Shown here: one piece after another, positions 8,430 to 18,104 of the stretch
How positions within the stretch are numbered: the first letter of the stretch is position 1
Layout of the letters: each line of letters opens with the position of its first letter
From: an uncultured Solobacterium sp.
Lineage (GTDB): Bacteria > Bacillota_I > Bacilli_A > Erysipelotrichales > Erysipelotrichaceae
NCBI GenBank assembly: GCA_900552125.1
Contig: URYK01000017.1
Coordinates: forward strand, 1-54,896
Length of the DNA stretch: 54,896 nt
Direction of reading: 5' to 3'
Translations under genes and position numbers: made by a program
The notes under the pieces: model-generated
Databases searched by the model: none
Told to the model about the DNA's origin: nothing
The model's input: only the letters and a program-made list of their open reading frames with translations

Positions 8430-9392
8430 CTAAACAAGGCGTTCAAATAAATTCTGCAGTCGTTTACGAGACTCTCTTGGCGTACTTAAAGCCTCTTCAA
8501 TCGGCACAGATACTATCTGATTGTCTTTAATGCTGACACATTGTCCTCCAATACCCTGCATCAGCAGATCCACCGCTTTTTCGCCCATTCGAGAAGCTAA
8601 TACTCGATCCGTTGGTGTCGGTGATCCACCACGCTGTACGTGGCCTAGCACCGTGGCTCTTCCTGAGAATCCAGTATGTAAGCTTACTTTTTTGGCAAAT
8701 TGGTGTACATCTGTAATCTTTTCAGAAATTACTACGATTGCATGACGTTTCTTTTTAATTAAATCAAAGTCACGCAGACGTTCTAGAACTTCTCCTTCTT
8801 CAAAGCCCGTTGACGATGTAATTACAATTTCTGCACCGCATGCAATACCTGACCAAATAGCCAAATCACCGCAGCGATTTCCCATAACTTCAACAATAGA
8901 ACAGCGATGATGAGAGCTTGAAGTATCTCTCAGTTTATCGACAGCCTCCACAATGGTTGTTAAAGCAGTGTCAAATCCTATTGTAAAATCGGTACATGTG
9001 ATGTCGTTATCAATGGTACCCGGCAATCCGATACAGTTGATTCCCATTTCAGTAAGTGCCAAAGCACCACGATAAGAACCATCTCCACCGATGACAACGA
9101 TAGCCTCAATTCCTCGTTTTTTCAACTGCTGAACTGCTTTCTTACGCACTTCAATATCCTTAAACTCTGGAAGTCGGGCAGACCCAAGAATCGTTCCTCC
9201 TCGGTCAATGATTTCTCCTACACTGGCTTTTGTCAAAGGTTCAATATAACCTTCCACCATACCTTTGTATCCATCATAAATACCAAAAACTTCGATTCCA
9301 CTATTAAGTGCAACCCTTGTGACGGCGCGAATTGCAGCATTCATTCCAGGTGCATCCCCACCGGAAGTTAGAACACCAATACGTTTTACCAT
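8430..9392 (-). CDS. pfkA: ATP-dependent 6-phosphofructokinase
   Basis: A 320-residue phosphofructokinase that makes fructose 1,6-bisphosphate from fructose 6-phosphate and ATP. Recognisable motifs are GVLTSGGDAPGMNAAIRA at the N-terminus, IGGDGSYRGA (nucleotide site), GTIDNDITCTDFTIGFDTA (catalytic Asp) and GHVQRGGSPTPTDR near the C-terminus. The ATG at 9392 is chosen because GGAGG lies upstream; a start 18 nt earlier would overlap that site. It sits 57 nt downstream of dnaI and 32 nt upstream of pyk, so it is probably read from the polA-side operon as well as any promoter of its own. Confidence 0.96.
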   Translation of the reverse strand: MVKRIGVLTSGGDAPGMNAAIRAVTRVALNSGIEVFGIYDGYKGMVEGYIEPLTKASVGEIIDRGGTILGSARLPEFKDIEVRKKAVQQLKKRGIEAIVVIGGDGSYRGALALTEMGINCIGLPGTIDNDITCTDFTIGFDTALTTIVEAVDKLRDTSSSHHRCSIVEVMGNRCGDLAIWSGIACGAEIVITSSTGFEEGEVLERLRDFDLIKKKRHAIVVISEKITDVHQFAKKVSLHTGFSGRATVLGHVQRGGSPTPTDRVLASRMGEKAVDLLMQGIGGQCVSIKDNQIVSVPIEEALSTPRESRKRLQNLFERLV

Positions 9393-9449
9393 AAAAATTC
9401 CTCCATTCACGGTTAATATGATACCATTTTCTTACATTTTTTACTAGCC

Positions 9450-10364
9450 TTATTTTCGTCTTGTTTCACCTTTTATAAAAATTTCACAAGATAAAGCCCG
9501 AATTCGTTCCAGCAGTCGTTCCGCCGCAACTGGCTCACTGCTTTTTGACGAGGTATTACATAATCTTTGTTTTAGCTCTTCCATTGAATAATTACTTGTA
9601 AAAATGGTTAAACGATGTTTTTCCATACGAGCATCTAAAAGAGGCAATAAGATATCATCACGACTCCATGCGGTTACACTTTCACCGCCAATATCGTCAA
9701 AAACTACAACATCAGCATTTGAAATTTTTCTTAATCGCTGTTCCATCACATCCGGCTCATGAAATAACATTTTCAATTCACTAATCAATTTCGGTACATT
9801 CACAAAGGCAACACGATGTTTCTGTTTTGCATAGAAATTACACATACCAGCTGCCAGCCAGCTTTTCCCTGCCCCTGGCTTTCCCCATAAGTATGCACCT
9901 TTTTCATGTACTCCATTCTTTAAGATCTTGATGACTTTCGCATAAGCATGTTTATATTCCAGACTTTCTTTTGTTAAATCAATATCTGCAATATCTATAA
10001 GCAAATAATGTTCCAGCATGTCCTGCTGTACAAAATATTTACGATGAGCATAGCTGGCTTCTCTTTGTTTATAATAATCACAATACGTTAGCTGATTCAT
10101 CAGCATACCATCTAAATACAGATCCAATAAAACACCTTTTTGTTCCTGTCGGCAGAAATCCAATCCTTTACAGTTCTCACATGCTTCCTTTCGTTTACAC
10201 CAATCTTGAAAGCGACCGCTGTGATCATACACAAACTGTTCATCCTTCTGATGTTTTTTTAACCAGGCAAGCACATGAGGATTTTTCATTAGCTGCTGAA
10301 CAAGTGTTTCTTTCTTTTTTTTCTGTTCTTCACTCAATTCAAACGCAAACGACATTTTCTCCAT
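9450..10364 (-). CDS. dnaI: Primosomal helicase loader DnaI
   Basis: A 304-residue AAA+ protein that loads the replicative helicase. The N-terminal domain carries a cysteine cluster (WCKRKEACENCKGLDFC, Cys about 56, 62, 65 and 71) matching the zinc site of DnaI. The C-terminal ATPase has Walker A GKPGAGKS at about 161-168, Walker B VVFDDIGGE, and an arginine-rich C-terminus. It starts immediately after dnaB; the adjacent stop and start keep the two coupled. In Firmicutes DnaD/DnaB and DnaI act together at the origin and during restart. Confidence 0.93.
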   Translation of the reverse strand: MEKMSFAFELSEEQKKKKETLVQQLMKNPHVLAWLKKHQKDEQFVYDHSGRFQDWCKRKEACENCKGLDFCRQEQKGVLLDLYLDGMLMNQLTYCDYYKQREASYAHRKYFVQQDMLEHYLLIDIADIDLTKESLEYKHAYAKVIKILKNGVHEKGAYLWGKPGAGKSWLAAGMCNFYAKQKHRVAFVNVPKLISELKMLFHEPDVMEQRLRKISNADVVVFDDIGGESVTAWSRDDILLPLLDARMEKHRLTIFTSNYSMEELKQRLCNTSSKSSEPVAAERLLERIRALSCEIFIKGETRRK

Positions 10365-11555
10365 TTACTCACCTCTCAATACTTCTAAATCTTTTAATAA
10401 TTCTTCTTCATTGAAATCATCGACATCAACCTTGATTTCATCTGGATTCTGATACCATGAAGGAAGCTCCTTCTTATTTGCATTTTTTGTTTTCATTGGC
10501 TTGTTTGTTTCTTCCTTGATCTGTGCTAATGCTTTTTCACTTGTATCAATTCCAAGACGAACCCATGTACTCGCCACTTTTTCAACATATGCTTTTGGGA
10601 ATTGCTGATTTTTTGTTTTTAAAACATATTCAATCAATACATTCACAACCTCAGGTTTCATTTTATATTCTGAAATCAAAGTTTCGATCAAATAAGAATC
10701 ACTGCGGCTAACCTTAACACCATGCTGCAGATTCTGCAGAAAGGCAACTGGCGGCAATTGATAAGGATCTTTATTTTCTTTTATAGAAACCGTTGGTTTT
10801 GTATTACGCACTTTCCTTTTCAAACGCTCTACATCTAAATCATTTGTTTTTAGATCCATACTTTTGGAAACTAATTTGCGCATCGTAATTTCATCAATTC
10901 CATGAATCGTAGCTAATTCCCCAATAATACGAAGATTTTTTTCACTCCTTGCGGTCGATGGGAACACAATCTGTGATAAACCATTTAAGAAGCGATCGTA
11001 ATTAAAGCTCAATGGAATATCATTTTGATATAAGGAATTCTGCTTTGGTTTTAACTTACGGAAAGCATCTTCCTGTGTATCCTGCCAGTCTTCCTTTATA
11101 ACATTCACAAATGGGATCGTTATCTCCTGATAAGTACTTTTATCTTCATAAGGCTTCGAAAAGCATTGTTTATGAAATTCATATACTTCTTTTCCCATCT
11201 CCTTCATATAGAGGCGTCCAAACACTTCATGGCGAAGAAAATCATTTCCATCTTTAGGCATAAAAACCTGATATAAATAACGATTTTCTGCCGCATCATA
11301 AAAGGTTTTCACCAATAGATATTGTTCCAGAACATGGCGGCTCTTCTCCATGTTCTCCATACTTAATCTACTAATCTTTTGAATAAGGATATGATTTTTG
11401 ATTTTAGGAGTACGACTTCCAACACTTACTAATGTATGATACAGAATAGCTGCATCATTACCTATCAAAGGCAGGTAAAGCATCGTAAAGGAAGCATAAG
11501 AATCCATTGTCATTTCGCCACAAACTTCAATACGACATTTATCTTCTTTTCTCAC
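10365..11555 (-). CDS. dnaB: Replication initiation and membrane attachment protein DnaB (Firmicutes type)
   Basis: A 396-residue DnaB/DnaD-superfamily protein, the helicase co-loader of low-GC Gram-positives and not the replicative helicase. The N-terminal winged-helix region (GEMTMDSYASFTMLYLPLIG) is followed by a DnaD-like C-terminal module. That module contains FLQNLQHG... and YVEKVASTWVRLGI, the Tyr...Trp...Gly-Ile signature of the family. A charged linker precedes the end. It lies 13 nt after coaE and abuts dnaI, the classical arrangement. Confidence 0.9.
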   Translation of the reverse strand: MRKEDKCRIEVCGEMTMDSYASFTMLYLPLIGNDAAILYHTLVSVGSRTPKIKNHILIQKISRLSMENMEKSRHVLEQYLLVKTFYDAAENRYLYQVFMPKDGNDFLRHEVFGRLYMKEMGKEVYEFHKQCFSKPYEDKSTYQEITIPFVNVIKEDWQDTQEDAFRKLKPKQNSLYQNDIPLSFNYDRFLNGLSQIVFPSTARSEKNLRIIGELATIHGIDEITMRKLVSKSMDLKTNDLDVERLKRKVRNTKPTVSIKENKDPYQLPPVAFLQNLQHGVKVSRSDSYLIETLISEYKMKPEVVNVLIEYVLKTKNQQFPKAYVEKVASTWVRLGIDTSEKALAQIKEETNKPMKTKNANKKELPSWYQNPDEIKVDVDDFNEEELLKDLEVLRGE

Positions 11556-11568
11556 ATACTCACCTCTA

Positions 11569-12153
11569 TCACTTCTTCATGTTCAGTATATCACAAATAT
11601 TGCGTTTCAGACTTGCTTTATCTTTATTATTGTAAAAAATTACATCAGCACGAGCAATTTTTTCCTCCTGTGGTATCTGTGTGCGTAATCTTCGCATAGC
11701 CTCTTCTCTAGAAACATGACGATATTTTTGTAGTCGTTCCAATAATGTTTCTTCATCACAGGCAACAACCCAGATTTCATCAAACGCATCTTCCCATTTC
11801 ACTTCAAACAATAAAGGAACTTCCACAACTACTAATTCTTCATCTTTATGGACTTCTAGTTCCTTAAAAATACGCTGTTTGATTAAAGGATGAAGAATAT
11901 CTTCTGCTTGTTTTTTTTTAATCGGATCAGAGAAGATCAGATTACTCATTGCCACTTTATCTATCTCTTTTTCTTTATCCAATATACAATCTCCAAACAT
12001 TTCTATTAATTGAAGATAACCAGCTTCCTGTTTTTCTAATAGCTGTGCATTGATCGCATCACAATCTAAAACCGTAATGCATTCTTGTTTTAATATTTCT
12101 ATGACACTTGATTTTCCAGCTCCCATCACACCAGTTAAACCTATTGTTTTCAT
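11569..12153 (-). CDS. coaE: Dephospho-CoA kinase
   Basis: A 194-residue P-loop kinase that phosphorylates dephospho-CoA in the final step of CoA synthesis. The P-loop GVMGAGKSS lies just after the start; DCDAIN and VVEVPLLFE are further family segments. The ATG at 12153 overlaps the mutM stop as ATGA and is preferred; an in-frame ATG 24 nt upstream would add residues lying inside the mutM zinc finger. Position between mutM and dnaB is typical of Firmicutes, though nrdR, often found here, is absent. Confidence 0.93.
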   Translation of the reverse strand: MKTIGLTGVMGAGKSSVIEILKQECITVLDCDAINAQLLEKQEAGYLQLIEMFGDCILDKEKEIDKVAMSNLIFSDPIKKKQAEDILHPLIKQRIFKELEVHKDEELVVVEVPLLFEVKWEDAFDEIWVVACDEETLLERLQKYRHVSREEAMRRLRTQIPQEEKIARADVIFYNNKDKASLKRNICDILNMKK

Positions 12154-12980
12154 CTTTTCTTCTGACATGTCGGGCAATAATAAGTGCCACGAGTCGCAAC
12201 CGTTATTTTTTTAATTACATTATGGCACACAGGACATGGCTCTCCTTTCTTCGCATGTACTTTCAGTTTTAGCTGAAATCTTCCATCTACTCCTAATGAA
12301 GAAGTATAGGATCGAATCGTTGTTCCCCCTGCTCGAATCGCTCCATTTAAAATTCTTCTTGTCTGAAAAATCAATTCTTCAAAATCCTTCTTTCGTAATC
12401 GAGAAACTCTTGTTTCTGGATGCATATGCATCGCAAAGCAGATTTCATCCGCATATATATTGCCAATACCTGCAATAATACTTTGATCTAGAAGAGCTGC
12501 TTTTAAATACATCTTCTTTTTATGCAGACGACGATATAGATAATCCGCAGTAATGCGTTCATCAAAGGCATCGAATCCAATTTTCGCAAAACAAGGATAC
12601 GATAAGATATCGTCCTGTTTTTCATACAAATACATCTTACCGAATTTTCTTGTGTCATGATATCGAAGCTGTCTTCCATCAGATAATTGAAAAATCACAT
12701 GAACATGTTTATCATATGGTTCGTCAATCTGCTGAACATAAAACTTTCCTTCCATACGCATATGACAAATCCATACCATATCACCTAAATCAAAAATCAA
12801 ATATTTTCCATGTCTTCGATAACTCTGAATTGTTTTATTCTGTATGTTTTCACAAAATTTCTCTACGCTAGGATAAGCTATGATATTATTCCAAAATACT
12901 TGACAATTTATAATTTTGGCATGCTGCAGCTGATGCTCAAGTGTTCTAACTACTGTTTCAACTTCTGGTAACTCCGGCAT
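12150..12980 (-). CDS. mutM: Formamidopyrimidine-DNA glycosylase
   Basis: A 276-residue Fpg/MutM glycosylase that removes 8-oxoguanine and ring-opened purines. The mature N-terminus MPELPEVET supplies the catalytic Pro2 and Glu3. A helix-two-turn-helix segment (LLDQSIIAGIGNIYADEI) and a C-terminal zinc finger with two CxxC pairs (CPVCHN and CPTCQKKR) complete the family plan. It lies 7 nt downstream of polA and overlaps coaE by 4 nt, so repair synthesis and base excision genes are co-transcribed. Confidence 0.96.
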   Translation of the reverse strand: MPELPEVETVVRTLEHQLQHAKIINCQVFWNNIIAYPSVEKFCENIQNKTIQSYRRHGKYLIFDLGDMVWICHMRMEGKFYVQQIDEPYDKHVHVIFQLSDGRQLRYHDTRKFGKMYLYEKQDDILSYPCFAKIGFDAFDERITADYLYRRLHKKKMYLKAALLDQSIIAGIGNIYADEICFAMHMHPETRVSRLRKKDFEELIFQTRRILNGAIRAGGTTIRSYTSSLGVDGRFQLKLKVHAKKGEPCPVCHNVIKKITVATRGTYYCPTCQKKR

Positions 12981-12987
12981 AGTTCAC

Positions 12988-15585
12988 CTATTTCGCATCA
13001 TACCATGTTTTTCCCATACTTGCCTCAGCTAGTAAAGGAACTCTTAATTTCATAGCATTCTGCATACCTTCCTCAACAATCTTTTTCATAATTTCAATTT
13101 CGTCTTCACACACATCAAAAATCAATTCATCATGAATCTGCAGGATCATTCTGGATTTTACCTGCTCTTCACGCATCTTATCAAATATATGAATCATCGC
13201 AAGCTTGATTAGATCCGCAGCACTTCCCTGAATTGGCGCATTCATGGCAGCACGCTTTCCAAATTCTCGCATCATATAGTTTTTATCATTAATCTCTTTA
13301 ATATAGCGACGGCGATTAAATAATGTTTTTACATATCCATGTTCTTCACAGAAATGAATCGTATCATCCATAAATGTTTTTATATTAGGATAAGAAGCAA
13401 AGTATTTCTCTATAAAGGCATGTGCTTCTTTTCTTGTGATATGCAACTGTTCACTTAATCCAAAATCACTCTGGCCATAAACAATTCCAAAGTTAACTGT
13501 TTTAGCACTTCTTCGCATAGATGCATCCACATCATCATGATCCACATCAAAAATCTGCATAGCAGTCTTGGTATGAATGTCAATACCATGCTGGAATGCA
13601 TCAATCATCGTTTCTTCATTGGCCATATGAGCTAACATTCTTAATTCAATCTGAGAATAGTCAGCTGATAATAATACATGGTTTTCACTTGCCACAAACG
13701 CCTTACGAATTTCTTTCCCTTCTTCATCACGTACAGAAATATTCTGCAGATTTGGTTCTGAAGAAGAAAGACGTCCTGTCTGGGTCTGAATCTGATTAAA
13801 AATCGTATGAATTTTACCATCTGCACATACATGCTTACTTAATCCTACTGCATATGTAGAATAAATTTTCTGATACTTACGATGCTCTAGCAATAATGGA
13901 ATAATAGGATGCTGCGTAGATAATTTTTCCAATACATCAGCTGCGGTACTCCTCTTCTTGCCTGCTTTTAATCCTAACTCATCATAAAGAATCGTCGCAA
14001 GCTGTTTTGGAGAATTTATATTAAACTCCATACCTGCCATTTCATAAATCTGAGAACTTAAGGCTTCAATTTTTTCACTTGTTGCCTTCGCAATCTCATC
14101 TAAAGTTTCTAGACTAGTGACAACACCTTCTTTTTCCATGGCATATAAAACATATGTAAGTGGCATTTCAATGGTATTAAATAAATCCATCATTTCCATA
14201 TCCTGCAAAGATTCATTTAATATACTCACTAAATCCTGTAAATGATCTGCCTGAATCATCGCATAATCCGCTGCTAATTGATCATCTACCAGCTTTGGTT
14301 TTCCTTTTTTTCCAAATACATCATCTTTTAATAAGCTGCGGTCAAACTGATATTTTTCTGCTAATTTATCATAATCAGAAAGTGTACCATCAACTAAGAA
14401 TGCCGCAATCATGACATCAAAAGATACTTTAGAGAAAGGAATATGATGTTTATGTAAAGCATGGTAGAAGTTCTTCGCATCATATACAGCTTTATGGTTA
14501 TCACTCAATAGCCATGCCATAAAGGCTTCATCTTTTAGTGCATCTTCAAAACGAACATACTCTGTTTCATCATCTTTACTAATCGCAAAACCATAAAGTG
14601 TAGCATCATAATAGTTTTCATTATCCAGATTTGCAAATATGAAAGCATCATCACACAACAGATGTGAAGAGAATTTATTAACAATTTTCCGGCTTCCTTC
14701 TTTTTTCACTTCTTCTGTATTCATTGTTTCTTTAATAAAACTTTTCATTTCATACTTCACAAAGAAATCATGTAATTCTTTCTTTGGTTCCTGTAACAGC
14801 ATATCATCAAAATCAATAGGAATATCCGCATCTACTTTGATAGTTGCTAGATATTTTGACATAAATGCCGATTCTCTTCCTGTTTCCAGTTTTTCTTTCA
14901 TCTTTCCTTTGATTTCATCAATATGTTCATAAACATTATCTACTGTTTCATAAGTATTTAACAGTTTCAATGCTGTCTTTTCACCTATTCCTTTTACACC
15001 AGGAATATTATCAGCTGTATCTCCCATTAAGGCTTTTAAGTCAATAATCTGAGATGGTACAATTCCCATTGTTTCCTTAAGCTTAGCCTCATCCATCACT
15101 TCCATCTCGCTAATGCCTTTTTTCATCAGATAAACATCTGTTGTTGCATCGATCAGCTGTAATAGATCTCGATCACTAGATAAAATATGTATTTCAACAT
15201 CAGGATATTTCTTCGCGATACTTCCGATAATATCATCTGCTTCAATACCTTCACATTCATAACGAACCATACCATAAGCATCTAGATATTCTCTTACGAT
15301 TGGAAACTGAACAATCAATTCCTGATCTAATTCTTTTCTGGTTCCTTTATATTCTTTATATGATTCATGACGAAATGTTGGCTTTCCTGCATCCCATGCG
15401 ACTAAAACCGCATCAGGCTGAATCAGAGATAAAGCTTTATTAACCATAGTCACAAAACCAAACACTGCATTCGTAGGTATTCCATTAGTCGTTTTCATCA
15501 TACGCCCATATAATGTCGCATAATATGCTCGAAACAACATGGAATTTCCATCTATTAATAATAATTTTTTTCTTGTAGAAGTCAT
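12988..15585 (-). CDS. polA: DNA polymerase I
   Basis: An 865-residue family A polymerase. Residues 1 to about 290 are the 5'-3' nuclease (LLLIDGNSMLFRAYYA; GDTADNIPGVKGIGEKTA). Residues about 300-470 are a 3'-5' exonuclease-like domain in which the catalytic acidic signature is not visible, as in Bacillus PolI. The remainder is the polymerase, with motif A (DYSQIELRMLAHM), motif B (RRSAKTVNFGIVYG) and motif C (QIHDELIFDV). It is the first gene of the polA-mutM-coaE-dnaB-dnaI run, with AAGGAAATGG upstream of the ATG. The promoter should lie in 15590-15675. Confidence 0.97.
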   Translation of the reverse strand: MTSTRKKLLLIDGNSMLFRAYYATLYGRMMKTTNGIPTNAVFGFVTMVNKALSLIQPDAVLVAWDAGKPTFRHESYKEYKGTRKELDQELIVQFPIVREYLDAYGMVRYECEGIEADDIIGSIAKKYPDVEIHILSSDRDLLQLIDATTDVYLMKKGISEMEVMDEAKLKETMGIVPSQIIDLKALMGDTADNIPGVKGIGEKTALKLLNTYETVDNVYEHIDEIKGKMKEKLETGRESAFMSKYLATIKVDADIPIDFDDMLLQEPKKELHDFFVKYEMKSFIKETMNTEEVKKEGSRKIVNKFSSHLLCDDAFIFANLDNENYYDATLYGFAISKDDETEYVRFEDALKDEAFMAWLLSDNHKAVYDAKNFYHALHKHHIPFSKVSFDVMIAAFLVDGTLSDYDKLAEKYQFDRSLLKDDVFGKKGKPKLVDDQLAADYAMIQADHLQDLVSILNESLQDMEMMDLFNTIEMPLTYVLYAMEKEGVVTSLETLDEIAKATSEKIEALSSQIYEMAGMEFNINSPKQLATILYDELGLKAGKKRSTAADVLEKLSTQHPIIPLLLEHRKYQKIYSTYAVGLSKHVCADGKIHTIFNQIQTQTGRLSSSEPNLQNISVRDEEGKEIRKAFVASENHVLLSADYSQIELRMLAHMANEETMIDAFQHGIDIHTKTAMQIFDVDHDDVDASMRRSAKTVNFGIVYGQSDFGLSEQLHITRKEAHAFIEKYFASYPNIKTFMDDTIHFCEEHGYVKTLFNRRRYIKEINDKNYMMREFGKRAAMNAPIQGSAADLIKLAMIHIFDKMREEQVKSRMILQIHDELIFDVCEDEIEIMKKIVEEGMQNAMKLRVPLLAEASMGKTWYDAK

Positions 15586-15675
15586 AATCCATTTCCTTTC
15601 AATCTATTTTCTTCTTTTATATTTTACCACAGTTTCTTATTCTCAATAACGATATGCACTTTATTTCTTAGAAAA

Positions 15676-15700
15676 GAAAAAGGTCGTTAGATGACCTTTA
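15676..15700 (-). terminator. Terminator after the ZnuA-like gene
   Basis: Minus-strand arms AAGGTC and GACCTT enclose a 7-nt loop and are followed by TTTTC. It overlaps the stop of the ZnuA-like gene and insulates it from polA. Confidence 0.6.
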
Positions 15701-16654
15701 AGAAGCTATTGATTCCAGTGCTTTCAAATTATCATACATAATTGTCAGATAATCTTTGCTGGCATTCTGATCATCACTGGTAATACTTGATAAATTATGC
15801 AGCTCCACTGGGATTAAGGCTAACTCATCGATTAGTTCTTCCTGCAGTTTCTGCATATCTTCAGGCAGATTCTGTTCCACTGCGATATAACGTACATGAT
15901 CATTCTTAATTCTTTCTTTTATCGCTTTCAGCTGAGCATCTGTAGGAAGTGCTCCGTATTTCGATAATACAACTGGATACACCTGAATACCATAAGATTT
16001 TTGCCAGTTACCAAAAGATGGTGTCATAGACACAAAGCTGATATTCATATCCTTATCTGCGATTATCTGAAAATCCGCATCTAATCGAGCTAAATCAAGC
16101 TCTAAAGCATCATAGTTCTCATCAAAGATATCTTTATACTGCGGATAAAGTTCTACTAGATAATCATGAATATCACTTGCCATACTCAGCATTGCAACAG
16201 GATCCATCCACAGCATCGGATCTTCTTCATATAAATCGATATTATTAAATTCTTCACCTTCATAGTAAGGACTCTCTGTTCCAGCCTCAACACCATTGAT
16301 CATTGTTGATGAATAACGTTCAAACTTATATATAGCACTCTTCACAGCTAAATCAACTGTATTTACATCCGTATCATAAATATCTTCTTCATATAAATCC
16401 ATGTATGGCTCTAATCCTCCAATATAAAACAATACATCGCTATTATTTAATATTTCTTTAAAATTGGATTTAATCTGAGCACGCTGAATCATTGTATTTT
16501 CAGTTATATTGCTTACTGTTACATCATCGCCGCCAATTCTCTCAACTAGATATTGTACTGCATACACAGTTGTTGCAACACTAGGTTTTTTTTCTTCACA
16601 GCCACTGACAAGAAATAATGTCAGCATAGAAACAAGGAAAACTTTTATCTTCAT
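15698..16654 (-). CDS. ZnuA/TroA-fold substrate-binding lipoprotein lacking canonical metal ligands
   Basis: A 318-residue lipoprotein (hydrophobic signal, lipobox LVSGC with Cys19) of the cluster A-I metal-binding family; YAVQYLVERIGGD, SDVLFYIGG, EDPMLWMDP and IAVEQNLPEDM are recognisable. The ATG at 16654 is chosen because AAGGAGG precedes it; a longer frame has no such site. Lining it up by eye with PsaA/ZnuA puts Gln57, Met147, Thr211 and Ser289 or 290 where the metal ligands His, His, Glu/His and Asp normally lie. No permease or ATPase accompanies it. It may bind something other than Zn or Mn, or act as a non-transport surface protein. It follows spoIVFB after 40 nt. Confidence 0.75.
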   Translation of the reverse strand: MKIKVFLVSMLTLFLVSGCEEKKPSVATTVYAVQYLVERIGGDDVTVSNITENTMIQRAQIKSNFKEILNNSDVLFYIGGLEPYMDLYEEDIYDTDVNTVDLAVKSAIYKFERYSSTMINGVEAGTESPYYEGEEFNNIDLYEEDPMLWMDPVAMLSMASDIHDYLVELYPQYKDIFDENYDALELDLARLDADFQIIADKDMNISFVSMTPSFGNWQKSYGIQVYPVVLSKYGALPTDAQLKAIKERIKNDHVRYIAVEQNLPEDMQKLQEELIDELALIPVELHNLSSITSDDQNASKDYLTIMYDNLKALESIAS

Positions 16655-16694
16655 AGAGCTGCCTCCTTGTGTTAAATTATACCATACTTCTTTA

Positions 16695-17480
16695 TTAAAG
16701 CCTACTGTTTTTCTTTTCCGCATGATAAAAATAAAGACGTTTTCTCAGCCAGGTTTCCTCTTCCATAAAGCCATTATGATTCTTCATGATATTTTTTCGA
16801 GCACGATATAAATCATCCTTTGTATTCAAAATGTAAGGAAAAGCAGCCGGATGCTGTAATCGATAATGAAAAAAATGACGCTGTAATGTTACTAACATAC
16901 GCCATGAATATAATAACTGCACACCTAAAAAACACAAAACAACGATTGCGCTTGCCCCTTGTAATAATTGAAAATAAATAATGAATATCATATTCACAAA
17001 AGAAAATAAGTATGTCATTTTCTCTGCTTGTTTAAAACGCAGAAAACAGTGAAAAAATGTCTGTAAAAGCCTTCCTCCATCTAAAGGATAGATCGGAAGC
17101 AGATTAAACAATAAAATAGATGCATTCATATGATTCAGATATTCCATAAACACATTAGAAATAAGTCCAAAATGAAAGGCACTCATAAAAATAAATGGAA
17201 AACTAACATGCATCAAAGGACCAGCAGATATAATCATAATTTCATGAAAAACAGAACCATGTCCCATATGTGCAATCTGTGCCGAAAGCCCAAATGGATA
17301 AATAATGACTCTTTCTATTTCATAATGAAACATAATCGCACAGATGATATGAGCCATTTCATGTATACTTAATATAAAGAAAATCCAGCCAATAATTTTC
17401 CCTACTCCTAGATATGGCAATAAAATCAGATATGGTATCCATAGCCAGGAAACATGAATTTTACGAAAACGCATTATCAA
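16695..17480 (-). CDS. spoIVFB: SpoIVFB-like intramembrane M50 metalloprotease
   Basis: A 261-residue polytopic membrane protease of the site-2 protease family. The zinc motif HEMAH lies at residues 40-44 within a membrane helix, and the second conserved segment NLLPIYPLDGG supplies the Asp ligand near residue 134. In Bacillus, SpoIVFB cleaves pro-sigma-K in the mother cell during sporulation. The gene overlaps the SpoIVFA-like gene by 20 nt, the classical pair. Whether this organism sporulates cannot be judged from the window; a pro-sigma-K gene is not in view. Confidence 0.85.
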   Translation of the reverse strand: MIMRFRKIHVSWLWIPYLILLPYLGVGKIIGWIFFILSIHEMAHIICAIMFHYEIERVIIYPFGLSAQIAHMGHGSVFHEIMIISAGPLMHVSFPFIFMSAFHFGLISNVFMEYLNHMNASILLFNLLPIYPLDGGRLLQTFFHCFLRFKQAEKMTYLFSFVNMIFIIYFQLLQGASAIVVLCFLGVQLLYSWRMLVTLQRHFFHYRLQHPAAFPYILNTKDDLYRARKNIMKNHNGFMEEETWLRKRLYFYHAEKKNSRL

Positions 17481-18027
17481 TAGAAACGACTTTACTATCC
17501 TTTAAAGCAGAAATAGTAACATATCCTTCATAGCTTCCAAATACCGCATCTTTTATTACTCGTTCTTCTTCTTTTACAGCTACCTCCTGTAAATGACCAT
17601 AAGAGACGACCACACCGTTATCTTGTTTGATATGCATAGAATATGTTTTATCTGTTTCCTGCTGTACATGCAAGACAATCCCGTCAAAACCATTTCTTGC
17701 CTGATTTGTTCCATTCGTATATTGATTATCTTGAATAAGAGTGTATGTCGAAGCAGTGCTTACTGGCATAGTATCATAAGAAAACCAGTTTTCAAAAGGA
17801 AGCCAGCTGCCAATATTTTCTATTGGCAAGTACTTTAAAACGCTATTGATTTCCACCAGCTGCAGTTTCTGATTTAGCAAAAGAACCAAAGCTACTAAGC
17901 ATACCCCCATCATTAGCATTACCGTATGATAAAATAAACGAAACAGCAGGAAAGGACGGTGGCTCTTTTCTTCCCCATCAAATCTTCTATTTTTTATTCT
18001 ATCTCTTGCTTTTTTTATATCATCCAT
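17461..18027 (-). CDS. spoIVFA: SpoIVFA-like membrane protein with M23-type domain
   Basis: A 188-residue protein with a basic N-terminal cytoplasmic region, one membrane helix (about 30-50) and an extracytoplasmic domain. The end of that domain (GIVLHVQQETDKTYSMHIKQDNGVVVSYGHL...) resembles a degenerate M23/LytM fold, as in SpoIVFA. Zn ligands of active M23 peptidases are not evident apart from the YGHL segment. In Bacillus SpoIVFA anchors and restrains SpoIVFB. It overlaps spoIVFB, so the two are translationally linked. The call depends heavily on its partner. Confidence 0.7.
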   Translation of the reverse strand: MDDIKKARDRIKNRRFDGEEKSHRPFLLFRLFYHTVMLMMGVCLVALVLLLNQKLQLVEINSVLKYLPIENIGSWLPFENWFSYDTMPVSTASTYTLIQDNQYTNGTNQARNGFDGIVLHVQQETDKTYSMHIKQDNGVVVSYGHLQEVAVKEEERVIKDAVFGSYEGYVTISALKDSKVVSIDNAFS

Positions 18028-18081
18028 GTCGTCCCTCCTGTATCCACTATATGTATATGAAAATTATCGATTTCTAGAACC

Positions 18082-18104
18082 AAAAAAACCTGCATGTGCA
18101 GGTT
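18082..18104 (-). terminator. Terminator after the AI-2E-family gene
   Basis: On the minus strand AACCTGCA/TGCAGGTT forms a compact hairpin followed by a run of seven T residues. It begins within the stop codon region of the AI-2E gene. Confidence 0.75.
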
